Source: Calditrichota bacterium
GTDB taxonomy: Bacteria; Calditrichota; Calditrichia; RBG-13-44-9; J075
Reading direction: 5' to 3'
Assembly (NCBI GenBank): GCA_003695285.1
Contig: RFIL01000398.1
Location: 1-15,781 of the forward strand
DNA length: 15,781 nt
Part shown: in pieces, positions 8,007 through 15,326 of the stretch
Layout: each line of letters opens with the position of its first letter
Numbering within the stretch: the stretch's first letter is position 1
Notes under the pieces: model-generated
Database searches by the model: none
What the model saw: the letters and a program-made list of their open reading frames with translations, nothing else
What the model was told of the DNA's origin: nothing
Program-made: the position numbers and the translations under genes

Positions 8007-9488
8007 ATGAGTTTGAAAGAAAAAACCCGGGCTGGAATTATCTGGACTTCAGCGACAATCATGTTTTCCAAGTCAATCCATATCATTGCCGGTATTATTC
8101 TGGCCAGAATATTGTTCCCTGAGGATTTTGGTTTATACGCAATGGCTGTGTTGGTAAAAAAATTTGGAAAACGATTGACCCAGCTGGGATTTGGTGCTGC
8201 TATTATTCAGCAAAAGGAGATTACTAAAGACCATATAAATACGGTTTTTACTATTACAATTATCATCAACTCTTTAGTAATCGGGATTCTTTATTTTGCT
8301 TCGCCCTTCATCGGTGTTTTGTTAGAAAATGAGAATGTAGTACCGGTGATTCGTGTCATTTCTCTGTCCTTCCTTTTCTTGGCATTCACCAATGTGGCTG
8401 AAGCGATATTGAAGAGAGATATGAAATTTAAGGATGTCTCTCTGGCTGTGGGGGGCGATTCATTTGTGAGTCTCTTAACCCCCATTCCCCTGGCATTAGC
8501 GGGGTTAGGCGTTTGGAGCATGGTTTTTGCGGACTTGTTAGGGGCGATCGTAAGAATGATAATTGCCCTCTGGAAATCTCGTTGGTTGCCCAAACTCATG
8601 ATGCGAGTTTCGATCTTCAAAGAATTGTTTTCATATGGATTCAAGGTTTCTATAGTTACCTATCTGGATTATTTCGTGAGTAATGTCGATTATATGTTGA
8701 TTGGAACATTTCTTGGAATGGCTCCCCTGGGCTATTATGAGCGAGCATTCAACACGATGAATCTGACCCGTAAGCAATTACAACGTGCCATGAATGAAGC
8801 GTTATTTTCCGCTTACTCCAAGATAAAGGATGAGCCTCAACATGTGGTCAAGAATTTAAAAAATATCCTGAGTTACGTTTCTTTTGTTGGTTATCCGGTT
8901 CTAATCTGGCTTTTCTTTGCCGCCCCATCTTTGATTACCCAATTATATGGAGAAAGATGGATCCCAACCATTGAACCCTTACAAATTATGTGTCTTTCAG
9001 GTTTATTGAATACACTGATAATTGTATTTTTCCCGGTGATTTTTGCCGTAGATTTGTTAATGCAACGGATTAAAATGCAACTATTATTTCTATTAATTCT
9101 TATAGGGACCATCTACTTTGCCCTGCCCTACGGTATAGTGGGTGTCTCATATGCAACTGTCATTTCTTATGCCATCTATCTGGTGTTGATTTTGAGTGTG
9201 ATAATACGAAATCTTCCTTTTTCTTTGAAAGACTTCTTCCAAACCCAACAAGGTCCATTTATTTATGGTGGAATACAAATTACTGTGTTATTTTCAATGG
9301 TTTATTTTCTGGATGGTTTAGTAGCTGTTGACTCTATTCTGATGCTTTTTCTGCTTAGCTTTGGGAGTTTGGTTTCTTTAGGACTGACACATTTAATCTT
9401 GAAGAACAATGATGCTCAGGCTTTTCTGGAAGAGTTGATGGTGCTGATGGGTAAAGTCAAAAATTTAAAACCGAAAAGTAGTACATAA
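8007..9488 (+). CDS. wzx: Polysaccharide flippase (Wzx, MOP/WzxC-like)
   Basis: This 493-residue polytopic protein moves lipid-linked repeat units across the inner membrane. It opens with the signature of the family: 'SLKEKTRAGIIWTSATIM', then 'IIAGIILARILFPEDFGLYAMA', which fits WzxC/Polysacc_synt_3 proteins ('L.R.L.P.dfGl.a'). 'QLGFGAAIIQQKEIT' and 'NTVFTITIIIN' follow as in that group. About 12 to 14 hydrophobic segments are visible, with the central 'FSYGFKVSIVTYLDYFVSNVDYMLIGTFLG' segment also typical. The length is normal and no break is seen. The start is taken at 8007 because of its AAGGA site, although the frame extends to a GTG at 7989. It lies between the acyltransferase block and the polymerase, as expected for a Wzx/Wzy-type locus. 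Stop is TAA. Confidence 0.93.
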   Translation: MSLKEKTRAGIIWTSATIMFSKSIHIIAGIILARILFPEDFGLYAMAVLVKKFGKRLTQLGFGAAIIQQKEITKDHINTVFTITIIINSLVIGILYFASPFIGVLLENENVVPVIRVISLSFLFLAFTNVAEAILKRDMKFKDVSLAVGGDSFVSLLTPIPLALAGLGVWSMVFADLLGAIVRMIIALWKSRWLPKLMMRVSIFKELFSYGFKVSIVTYLDYFVSNVDYMLIGTFLGMAPLGYYERAFNTMNLTRKQLQRAMNEALFSAYSKIKDEPQHVVKNLKNILSYVSFVGYPVLIWLFFAAPSLITQLYGERWIPTIEPLQIMCLSGLLNTLIIVFFPVIFAVDLLMQRIKMQLLFLLILIGTIYFALPYGIVGVSYATVISYAIYLVLILSVIIRNLPFSLKDFFQTQQGPFIYGGIQITVLFSMVYFLDGLVAVDSILMLFLLSFGSLVSLGLTHLILKNNDAQAFLEELMVLMGKVKNLKPKSST

Positions 9489-9549
9489 AAATAACGAATC
9501 GAAAAAAAATAGCGTTTAATCAAGACATCTAGTAAGAAGATGGTATAAT

Positions 9550-10332
9550 ATGAGTTTAACGACAATCATTTTTTTAGGACTTTATGTAATCGGCTTTATT
9601 TTGACGATGTATAATCCATTATATGGATTAATGACCTACATTTTTGAATGGCATAATCATCCACCCTATTGGTGGTGGGGTAAAGACTTACCTGATATAC
9701 GATGGGCATTCAGCATTGCATTGTTGACCATGATGAGTGTTTTTTTAAATCGGAAAAAACTTCCAAAGCTGGAAAACCTTAATTATCAACCCATTATATG
9801 GTTAATATTGTTTGTTTTAAATGCCTATTTTGTTTCATTTGTAGCCGCTATCTTACCAAAAGAGAGTATGAAAAAAGCAGAGGACCTTCTAAAGATAGCA
9901 ATTCATGTCAGTTTATTTGTTTATATCATCCGTCGCCCGAAGGATTATCATCTCCTTATCTGGGCAATTTTACTATCAGTGGGGAATTTTGGTCGAATTT
10001 CATTTCAGGAAGGGTCCAATCGGGACTTGGGAGTTTATGCCCCCCATGCTACTGGTGGAAATGCTATTGCTGCATATGTAATGGCAGTTCTTCCTTTTTA
10101 TGGGATCATGTTTTTGAGGGGAAAACGATGGGAAAAAATTCTCAGTGTTATTATCGTACCCTTTATTTTTAATATGCTTATCTTAGAAAATAGCCGAGCT
10201 GCCATTGTTGGATTATTGGCTGTTGCTGGATTTTCGGTAATCTGGTTAAAGGGTAGGACCCGCTTTAGAATGATAATGGCCTTAATTTTTGCCGGGGTCA
10301 TCTTTCTTCAACTTACCAATGAACAGTTTTAG
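9550..10332 (+). CDS. N-terminal part of the interrupted O-antigen ligase/polymerase
   Basis: These 260 residues are the piece made if the TAG at 10330 terminates. Roughly nine membrane segments are visible, from 'TTIIFLGLYVIGFILTM' to 'FRMIMALIFAGVIFLQL', but the piece ends before the large catalytic loop. A GAAG about 10 bases upstream is a weak ribosome site. An overlapping + strand frame at 9798-10172 is a shadow of this one. Confidence 0.8.
   Translation: MSLTTIIFLGLYVIGFILTMYNPLYGLMTYIFEWHNHPPYWWWGKDLPDIRWAFSIALLTMMSVFLNRKKLPKLENLNYQPIIWLILFVLNAYFVSFVAAILPKESMKKAEDLLKIAIHVSLFVYIIRRPKDYHLLIWAILLSVGNFGRISFQEGSNRDLGVYAPHATGGNAIAAYVMAVLPFYGIMFLRGKRWEKILSVIIVPFIFNMLILENSRAAIVGLLAVAGFSVIWLKGRTRFRMIMALIFAGVIFLQLTNEQF
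10330..10332 (+). other. In-frame amber (TAG) codon inside the ligase/polymerase gene
   Basis: The codon sits in 'NEQF-stop-ERQKTI', at a variable or aromatic position just before the conserved Arg. TAG is one base away from TGG, TAT, TAC, CAG and AAG. TAG also terminates the genes ending at 6905 and 14082 and this gene itself at 10863, so the codon is not generally reassigned here. Confidence 0.9.
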
Positions 10333-10377
10333 GAACGGCAAAAAACCATAGATAAATATGAAGAAGATACCTCCTCA

Positions 10378-10863
10378 ATGAGCCGTATTTATCTCTGGAA
10401 GGGGGTCATCAAAATGCTGGGAGATCACCCCCTTGGGGTCGGTGGTGAGGGGTATGAAGAAGTGGTACCGGATTATGTTCCGGAGTTACGACATCGCATC
10501 GAACACACAGGTGAAAAAAAATCGGCACATAACACATTCTTCAATGTGCTTAGCGAATGGGGGCCATTTGGATTGATATTTTATACCGGTTTTCTAATTC
10601 ATTGTTTTGTGTTATTACGTGCAATTAAAAAGGATGCAAAGCGATTTGAGGAGATGGAGTTTTATCATTTTCAGGCACTCGCTTTACAACTTAGTTTTAT
10701 TGGAATAATCGTTGCCGGGATGTTTCATAATCAACAATACCTTGAACTATTTTTCTGGAATGCGGCATTTTCGATTAGTTTAAGGAATATGCAATTGGAA
10801 GAAATATCGCTTCGTGAAAAAGGTGACTACCAGGCATTAGAAAGTTTTGCAAAACCTCATTAG
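10378..10863 (+). CDS. C-terminal part of the interrupted O-antigen ligase/polymerase
   Basis: These 161 residues follow the first ATG after the internal stop, in the same frame as the N-terminal part. They hold the periplasmic loop ('GDHPLGVGGEGYEEV', 'SAHNTFFNVLSEWGPFG') and the last three membrane segments. There is no good ribosome binding site before 10378; the preceding bases encode the conserved 'DKYEEDTSS' segment, which argues this is a gene remnant and not an independent gene. Confidence 0.75.
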   Translation: MSRIYLWKGVIKMLGDHPLGVGGEGYEEVVPDYVPELRHRIEHTGEKKSAHNTFFNVLSEWGPFGLIFYTGFLIHCFVLLRAIKKDAKRFEEMEFYHFQALALQLSFIGIIVAGMFHNQQYLELFFWNAAFSISLRNMQLEEISLREKGDYQALESFAKPH

Positions 10864-10928
10864 ATGAGTATTAATCAATTGATAGCCTTCCCAATAGGTC
10901 CGTCTCTATCCACCCAATAAATGAGTTC

Positions 10929-10933
10929 AGGAG
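10929..10933 (+). promoter_or_regulatory. Shine-Dalgarno site deciding the sulfotransferase start
   Basis: AGGAG ends 8 bases before the ATG at 10942, ideal spacing. The in-frame ATG at 10921 would place this site inside the coding region and has no ribosome site of its own. Confidence 0.75.
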
Positions 10934-10941
10934 AAAGAAGC

Positions 10942-11838
10942 ATGTACAAAGTTGCATATGTTATGGGCACGAGTCATTGTGGGTCTACCATGCTGGCATT
11001 CTTGCTAAATTCACATCCGGAAATTGTGAGTGTGGGTGAAGCTTCCCCAAGTTTAAAAAGAAATCACGATCGCCATTTACTCCCCTGTTCTTGTGGCTCA
11101 CCCTTAGGTGAATGCTCATTCTGGACGGAGGTATATCGAAGGGTTTCAGAGCAGGGCGTTGAATTCACCCCATTGAACTGGGCGATGATCTACTGTAGCA
11201 ATAAACTAATCCGTGATGTTTTGTATGTGAATCGGGCAAATCCGGTTGTTGAAAGCATTCGGAGAATCTTATTACCATTTCATACACCCCATATACGTAA
11301 AAAAAACTACGCAAACCTCGTGTCTATAAAAACTATACTGGAGATGACCAATTCTACTGTTTTTGCAGATGCTTCGAAGTCTCCCAATCGCTTTGAATTA
11401 CTGAATACCATCCCTGAACTGGATGTTAGACTGATCTGGTTAATTCGGGATCCCCGTGCTTTCGTAAATTCGATGAGGAGGAGGGGGTTAAGTTTGGAAG
11501 ATGCGGCAATACGCTGGAAAAAAACACAAATAGTGATGCAGCGCGCCTATAACAAAATTTCTGATAAGAAAAAGATGATCCTGAAGTATGAAGAATTATG
11601 TACCGCTCCTCAAGATAAAATGAATTCCGTTTTCAGATTTCTTGAAGTACCCGAAATTGAATTACCTGAGAATTATAAATCAACGCCACACCATATTATT
11701 GGTCACAAAACCAGACTTGATGAACAAACAAAAATTTATCTAAATGAAAAATGGAAAAAAAATTTAACGGAAGAAGAAAAAAACAAGACAATGGAAATTG
11801 TTGGAAGACTGGCTACTGATCTGGGATATGATGCATAA
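10942..11838 (+). CDS. PAPS-dependent sulfotransferase
   Basis: This 298-residue protein should transfer sulfate from PAPS to a sugar hydroxyl. The 5'-phosphosulfate-binding loop is 'GTSHCGSTMLAFLLNSHP' from residue 9. The 3'-phosphate site is 'LIRDPRAFVNSMRRRG', with R169 and S177 as the expected ligands. A cysteine group, C49-x-C51-x6-C58 ('CSCGSPLGECSFW'), is a feature I associate with a bacterial subfamily of these enzymes; it could be structural or bind a metal. No signal peptide or membrane segment is seen. The frame extends seven codons upstream to an ATG at 10921, but AGGAG before 10942 and the immediate start of the first beta strand ('YKVAYVMG') favour the shorter form. Its place after the polymerase suggests sulfation of the polysaccharide unit, but PAPS synthesis genes are not in this window. 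Confidence 0.88.
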   Translation: MYKVAYVMGTSHCGSTMLAFLLNSHPEIVSVGEASPSLKRNHDRHLLPCSCGSPLGECSFWTEVYRRVSEQGVEFTPLNWAMIYCSNKLIRDVLYVNRANPVVESIRRILLPFHTPHIRKKNYANLVSIKTILEMTNSTVFADASKSPNRFELLNTIPELDVRLIWLIRDPRAFVNSMRRRGLSLEDAAIRWKKTQIVMQRAYNKISDKKKMILKYEELCTAPQDKMNSVFRFLEVPEIELPENYKSTPHHIIGHKTRLDEQTKIYLNEKWKKNLTEEEKNKTMEIVGRLATDLGYDA

Positions 11839-11918
11839 TATTTTGGGTCATTGATGGGGAAGGTAGCTTGATATTAGGACGGAAAACGTAATCGTGATTT
11901 AATGGAGATGAATGAAGG

Positions 11919-12956
11919 ATGAGGGATAATATAAAAAATTTAATAGCTACCAGTTTTGAGTTTATAAGACTGCCATATCTTCGATTGAAAAAATTGAAGG
12001 ATAAACTATTAGTTTTAACGTATCATGGAGTAATGCCCGAGAAATATATTGAGAAGGATCATAACTATTATGCTTACAGGAATGTGGTTTCGGTAGAACA
12101 TTTTTCCCAACAGGTGAAATTTCTTAAAGATCATTTTCATGTAGTATCATTAGATGAATTGGAATCCGAATATTTATTAAAATCCAACAAACCGAAAGTT
12201 CTGATTACATTTGATGATGGTTTTCAAAATAATTATCAATATGCATTTCCGGTTTTAGCAGAAAATCATATTCCCGGTCATTTTTTCGTCACGACAGGAT
12301 TTATTGAAGATAAAAAGTTGTTGTGGACGGATCAGGTAACATATTTATTATTGAATACCAAAAGACGTGAGTTTTATCTACCGGATTTTTTCCCTCAGAA
12401 ATTGGAGTTGAACTCTGTAGAGCAAAGGATTAATGCTTCATTGGTGATTCGAGGAGAATTAAAAAAATTAACTTTTGAGAGGTTGAAAGAAGTTCTACAT
12501 AAATTAAATGAGATGTTTGATGATGTGGATCTAAGTCAAGCCAATCCAGTCCGGTATCGCTTCATGAACTGGAGTGAAATCAAACAAATGGCAAATGAGG
12601 GAATGATTATTGGGTCTCACACACATAATCATGCTTTAATCAATGTAAGTGATGAAGTGTTTTTTGAAAAAGAGTTGAATATGTCCATAGAATACCTAAA
12701 AAAGAAGGCGAATATTAATTGTGCTTACCTGGCTTATCCAAATGGAACGATAAATGATTATCAAATTCAGCTCTTCCCTCTGCTAAAAAAGCTGGGCTTT
12801 AAGTATGCTTTAACCCAAATACCGGAATGGAATACATTAGAACACATTCGAAATCACCCCTATGAACTTTATAGATTAAACATACCCAATTTAGCCGGAG
12901 TCAATTTTTTTAAGGCGTATATAACAAAATTATGGTTCCGGAGAGCGTATGACTAA
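11919..12956 (+). CDS. NodB-type polysaccharide deacetylase (CE4)
   Basis: This 345-residue protein removes N- or O-acetyl groups from a polysaccharide or its precursor. 'LLVLTYHGVMP' near residue 30 is the usual N-terminal strand. CE4 motif 1 is ITFDDG at 96-101, with D99 as presumed base and D100 as metal ligand. Motif 2 is H234-T-H-N-H238. A later 'AYLAYPNG' is the third motif region. There is no clear signal peptide, so it may act in the cytoplasm, or in the periplasm after unconventional anchoring. It lacks the 'DVEDYF' opening that I recall for the PEP-CTERM-associated deacetylase TIGR03006, so it is a different CE4 branch. GGAG lies 11 bases before the ATG. Its end overlaps the next gene by 8 bases, indicating coupling to the glycosyltransferase. 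Confidence 0.9.
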   Translation: MRDNIKNLIATSFEFIRLPYLRLKKLKDKLLVLTYHGVMPEKYIEKDHNYYAYRNVVSVEHFSQQVKFLKDHFHVVSLDELESEYLLKSNKPKVLITFDDGFQNNYQYAFPVLAENHIPGHFFVTTGFIEDKKLLWTDQVTYLLLNTKRREFYLPDFFPQKLELNSVEQRINASLVIRGELKKLTFERLKEVLHKLNEMFDDVDLSQANPVRYRFMNWSEIKQMANEGMIIGSHTHNHALINVSDEVFFEKELNMSIEYLKKKANINCAYLAYPNGTINDYQIQLFPLLKKLGFKYALTQIPEWNTLEHIRNHPYELYRLNIPNLAGVNFFKAYITKLWFRRAYD

Positions 12957-14082
12957 AATTAAAGTTGCTCACCTGGTGAAGCTCATTGCCCCAGCTGGCA
13001 AAGAAAATGGCATCCTCAAAATCGTTTCAAAAATGGATCGCGATTTATTCGAAATTGATATTGTCGTTTTAAGCGGAATTGTGTTTGAAGAAGCTCTGAA
13101 TTTGGAAGGATTCAATATTGTCACCCTGGTCCCCACAAAAGGGAATAACCTGAAATTAATCCCTCAATTGATTAAATTGTTTAAAGAAAAGCAATACGAT
13201 ATCATCTATACCCATTCCTGGAATACTTTGATGGAAGGATATTTATCAAGCATCGTAGCGAGAATTCCAATCAAAATCCATGGTGAACACGGAACATTTG
13301 AACGTTCATACTGGAAGGATAAAGTGCAGAAATTTGTCTGGGGGCAGTTTGACATTGTTATTGTTGTTGCCGATGCTTTGAGAAAAATCATGCAAAAAGA
13401 GTTTGGGTATAGAAAAAAGAACATTGAAGTTCGGCATAATGGTATTGATCCACAGAAGTTTTTTCCATCCCAGGAGTATCGGGAAGAAACTCGGAAAAAA
13501 TTGCAATTAAAAGATGAGTTTTTAATTGGTACGGTGGGGAGATTTTTTCCGGTTAAAGATCATTTTACTCTATTCCGTGCTTTTGAACGCGTTAAAAAGA
13601 CGATTCCATCCGCCAAGCTGCTTCTAATGGGTGCTGAACCTCCCGGCAATCATATGAAAGATAAATATATTGAATTTTTTCAAGAGCGTAATCTTTTAAA
13701 TGATGTCTTTATTTTGCCACCAACATTGGAAGTAGAAAAAATTTTTAATGCTCTGGATGTTTTTGTACTCAGTTCAATCAGTGAGGGTTGTTCCAATGTG
13801 ATTCTGGAGGCGATGGCTTGTGGAATTCCGGTCGTTGCTACCCGGACCGGTGGAAATCCAGAATTACTTTCCCATAACAAAAATGGTATCCTCTTTCCGG
13901 TTGGAGATGATCAGAAATTAGCGGAGGCTTTAGAAATCCTTCATAGTGAACCCCTTTTGTGCCAAAAATTTCGTGAAAATGGGTTAAAAATCATTAAGGA
14001 TCAATTCACCATTGATAGAGTCATAGATTATTATCAAAATTTATTTATCAAATTGTACTCATCGAAAATTGGCAATTTATAG
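12949..14082 (+). CDS. GT4 glycosyltransferase (TIGR03088/stp2-like)
   Basis: This 377-residue GT-B enzyme transfers a sugar from a nucleotide donor to the growing lipid-linked unit. The N-terminal acceptor domain has 'KENGILKIVSKMD' and the distinctive 'IKIHGEHG', both reminiscent of TIGR03088, a glycosyltransferase linked to PEP-CTERM/EpsH1-type EPS loci. The C-terminal donor domain has 'VRHNGIDPQKFFPS', 'IGTVGRFFPVKDH' and the E-x7-E motif (E279 ... E287) in 'SEGCSNVILEAMACGIPVVAT', with E287 as the nucleotide-contacting residue. The first ATG overlaps the deacetylase stop by 8 bases, and GGAG at 12940-12943 is 5 bases upstream, a workable site. No membrane segment is clear; peripheral attachment to the inner membrane is typical. 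It stops with TAG. The sugar donor is not predictable. Confidence 0.9.
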   Translation: MTKIKVAHLVKLIAPAGKENGILKIVSKMDRDLFEIDIVVLSGIVFEEALNLEGFNIVTLVPTKGNNLKLIPQLIKLFKEKQYDIIYTHSWNTLMEGYLSSIVARIPIKIHGEHGTFERSYWKDKVQKFVWGQFDIVIVVADALRKIMQKEFGYRKKNIEVRHNGIDPQKFFPSQEYREETRKKLQLKDEFLIGTVGRFFPVKDHFTLFRAFERVKKTIPSAKLLLMGAEPPGNHMKDKYIEFFQERNLLNDVFILPPTLEVEKIFNALDVFVLSSISEGCSNVILEAMACGIPVVATRTGGNPELLSHNKNGILFPVGDDQKLAEALEILHSEPLLCQKFRENGLKIIKDQFTIDRVIDYYQNLFIKLYSSKIGNL

Positions 14083-14085
14083 TTT

Positions 14086-14110
14086 TATCCCCTAGAAATA
14101 ACAAGGGATA
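14086..14110 (+). repeat. Small intergenic hairpin
   Basis: TATCCC (14086-14091) can pair with GGGATA (14105-14110) in a perfect 6-bp stem with a 13-base loop, just after the TAG of the previous GT. No T-tract follows, so it is not a convincing terminator. It may be chance in this AT-rich gap. Confidence 0.25.
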
Positions 14111-14135
14111 TTATCAAAAGCTCAATGGGCAAAAT

Positions 14136-15305
14136 ATGAGAATATTGTATCATCATCGTACTCTCGGGGATGGTGCCGAAGGGATACATATCCGGGAAAT
14201 GGTTAAGGCTTTTCGAAAATTAGGCCATGAAGTACGAGTGGTCTCGTTGGTTGGAGAACCGACTCAAACGGAGACTCGCAAAACCAGGAAATGGGAGATA
14301 GTTAAACAGTTTATCCCAGAAGCAGCCTACGAATTAGCAGAATTAGGATATAATATCGTTGGCACACGGATGCTAATAAAGGCGATTGAAGAATTTCAAC
14401 CGGATTTTCTTTATGAGCGATATAACAGTTATAACAAAGGGGGGTTGAAAGCTACACGACGTAAAAAAATTCCTTTTATTTTAGAAGTGAATGCACCGGT
14501 AGCATTTGAAAGAACTCACTATTCCTATCTTCAAATGAAATTTCCGGCATTAGCCCGGTATTATGAAAAAATTATTTGTCAAGGAGCCGATCATATCTTT
14601 ACGGTTTCCACAGCTTTAAAAGAATTCCTCATCAAAGAACGAGGTGTGCAGGAAGACCGTATTTCTGTGACACCCAATGGAATTGATCCGGAAAGATTTC
14701 AAAAAATACCTCTGCCTCAACTCGTTCGTGACAAATACAACTTAAACCAACAACCAGTAATTGGGTTTATCGGTTCCTTACGAGAGTGGCATGGGGTGGA
14801 TATTCTGATGAGGATAATTCCGAAGGTGCTCAACCAATATCCCCATTGTCATTTTTTAATTGTAGGGAGGGGAGAATTGGAAGAAACATTTCGCCAATTT
14901 ATCGTAGAAAACGAGTTACAACAAAAGGTTACTCTAACAGGATGGGTACCACACGAGGAAATCACTCAATATATCTCGGCCATGGATATTACATTAATGC
15001 CCAATTCAAATTTTTATGGTTCCCCGATGAAAGTATTTGAGTATATGGCCGTTGGTAAACCAACCATCGCACCTCGTTTGGGACCTTTAGAAGAAGTGAT
15101 AGAAGATGGGATAAATGGGATACTAGTGGAATCTGGAAATGAGACTGAGTTGACTCAGGCTATCGTCTATCTTTTAAACAACCCGGAGAAAAGAAAAGAG
15201 ATGGGAGAAAAAGCTCGGAAGCATATATTATCGAACTTCTGTTGGGTGAATAATGCCGAGAAAGTGTTACAAATTGCTGAACGGTTAATTTTAAAACCTC
15301 ATTGA
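14136..15305 (+). CDS. GT4 glycosyltransferase
   Basis: This 389-residue GT-B protein has the usual features of family GT4. An N-terminal acceptor domain starts 'MRILYHHRTLGDGAEGIHIREM', the family's glycine-rich loop and helix pattern. A middle linker 'VTPNGIDPERF' leads to 'IGFIGSLREWHG' and the donor site 'NFYGSPMKVFEYMAVGKPTI', E302. The first Glu of the classical E-x7-E is replaced by Y294 in this subtype; 'GSPMK-x-FEYMA' is a common alternative in GT4. The ATG has no visible ribosome site, and the frame continues open upstream for at least 17 codons without another ATG, GTG or TTG start. It lies 53 bases after the preceding GT, probably in the same transcript. It stops with TGA. Which sugar it adds, and where it acts in the order, is not known. 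Confidence 0.9.
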   Translation: MRILYHHRTLGDGAEGIHIREMVKAFRKLGHEVRVVSLVGEPTQTETRKTRKWEIVKQFIPEAAYELAELGYNIVGTRMLIKAIEEFQPDFLYERYNSYNKGGLKATRRKKIPFILEVNAPVAFERTHYSYLQMKFPALARYYEKIICQGADHIFTVSTALKEFLIKERGVQEDRISVTPNGIDPERFQKIPLPQLVRDKYNLNQQPVIGFIGSLREWHGVDILMRIIPKVLNQYPHCHFLIVGRGELEETFRQFIVENELQQKVTLTGWVPHEEITQYISAMDITLMPNSNFYGSPMKVFEYMAVGKPTIAPRLGPLEEVIEDGINGILVESGNETELTQAIVYLLNNPEKRKEMGEKARKHILSNFCWVNNAEKVLQIAERLILKPH

Positions 15306-15326
15306 GCAAATTTAAATTAAGTTGCT

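Larger units (their letters stand above)
9550..10863 (+). pseudogene. O-antigen ligase/polymerase (TIGR03097/Wzy-like), interrupted by an in-frame TAG
   Basis: One reading frame of 437 codons runs from 9550 to the TAG at 10861, with a single TAG at 10330. Both parts are in the same frame and the 15 codons between the stop and the first downstream ATG are all sense. They read 'ERQKTIDKYEEDTSSMSRIYLW', matching the conserved region of O-antigen ligases (R-x-x-TI ... D-S-x-x-RI-x-W). The whole has about 12 hydrophobic segments (nine before the stop, three after) and the usual length. N-terminal features (tryptophan-rich 'PPYWWWGKDLPDIRWAF', then 'NSRAAIVGLLAV') suggest TIGR03097, the exosortase-associated O-ligase. 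The large periplasmic loop with 'HPLGVGG' and 'SAHNTFFNVL', including the expected catalytic His, is after the stop, so a terminated product should be inactive. Causes could be a nonsense mutation, sequencing error or readthrough. Confidence 0.85.

Noticed and set aside
8291..8644. Open frame of 117 codons on the - strand inside wzx
   Set aside because: It lies wholly within a well-supported membrane protein gene, its translation has no recognisable motif, and no ribosome site or promoter is apparent.
9798..10172. Open frame of 124 codons on the + strand, cysteine-rich
   Set aside because: It overlaps the ligase/polymerase gene in another frame, and the real frame has conserved family motifs across the same bases.
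10330..10332. Genome-wide reassignment of TAG to an amino acid
   Set aside because: TAG is used as a natural end for the genes finishing at 6905, 10863 and 14082, so general reassignment is unlikely.
10864..10920. 18-codon frame between the ligase and the sulfotransferase, starting right after TAG and ending right before ATG 10921
   Set aside because: No ribosome site, no recognisable motif, and its boundaries are probably coincidence; the sulfotransferase start is better placed at 10942.
10851..15303. Shared 11-mer AAAACCTCATT at the 3' ends of the ligase and the second GT4 gene
   Set aside because: It encodes the same final residues (KPH) in two unrelated proteins, is short, and has no flanking similarity, so it is most likely chance.
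15305..15326. Inverted repeat AGCAA ... TTGCT around an AT-rich palindrome after the second GT4 gene
   Set aside because: The stem is only 5 bp, there is no T-tract, and the next gene begins at once, so it is not a credible terminator.
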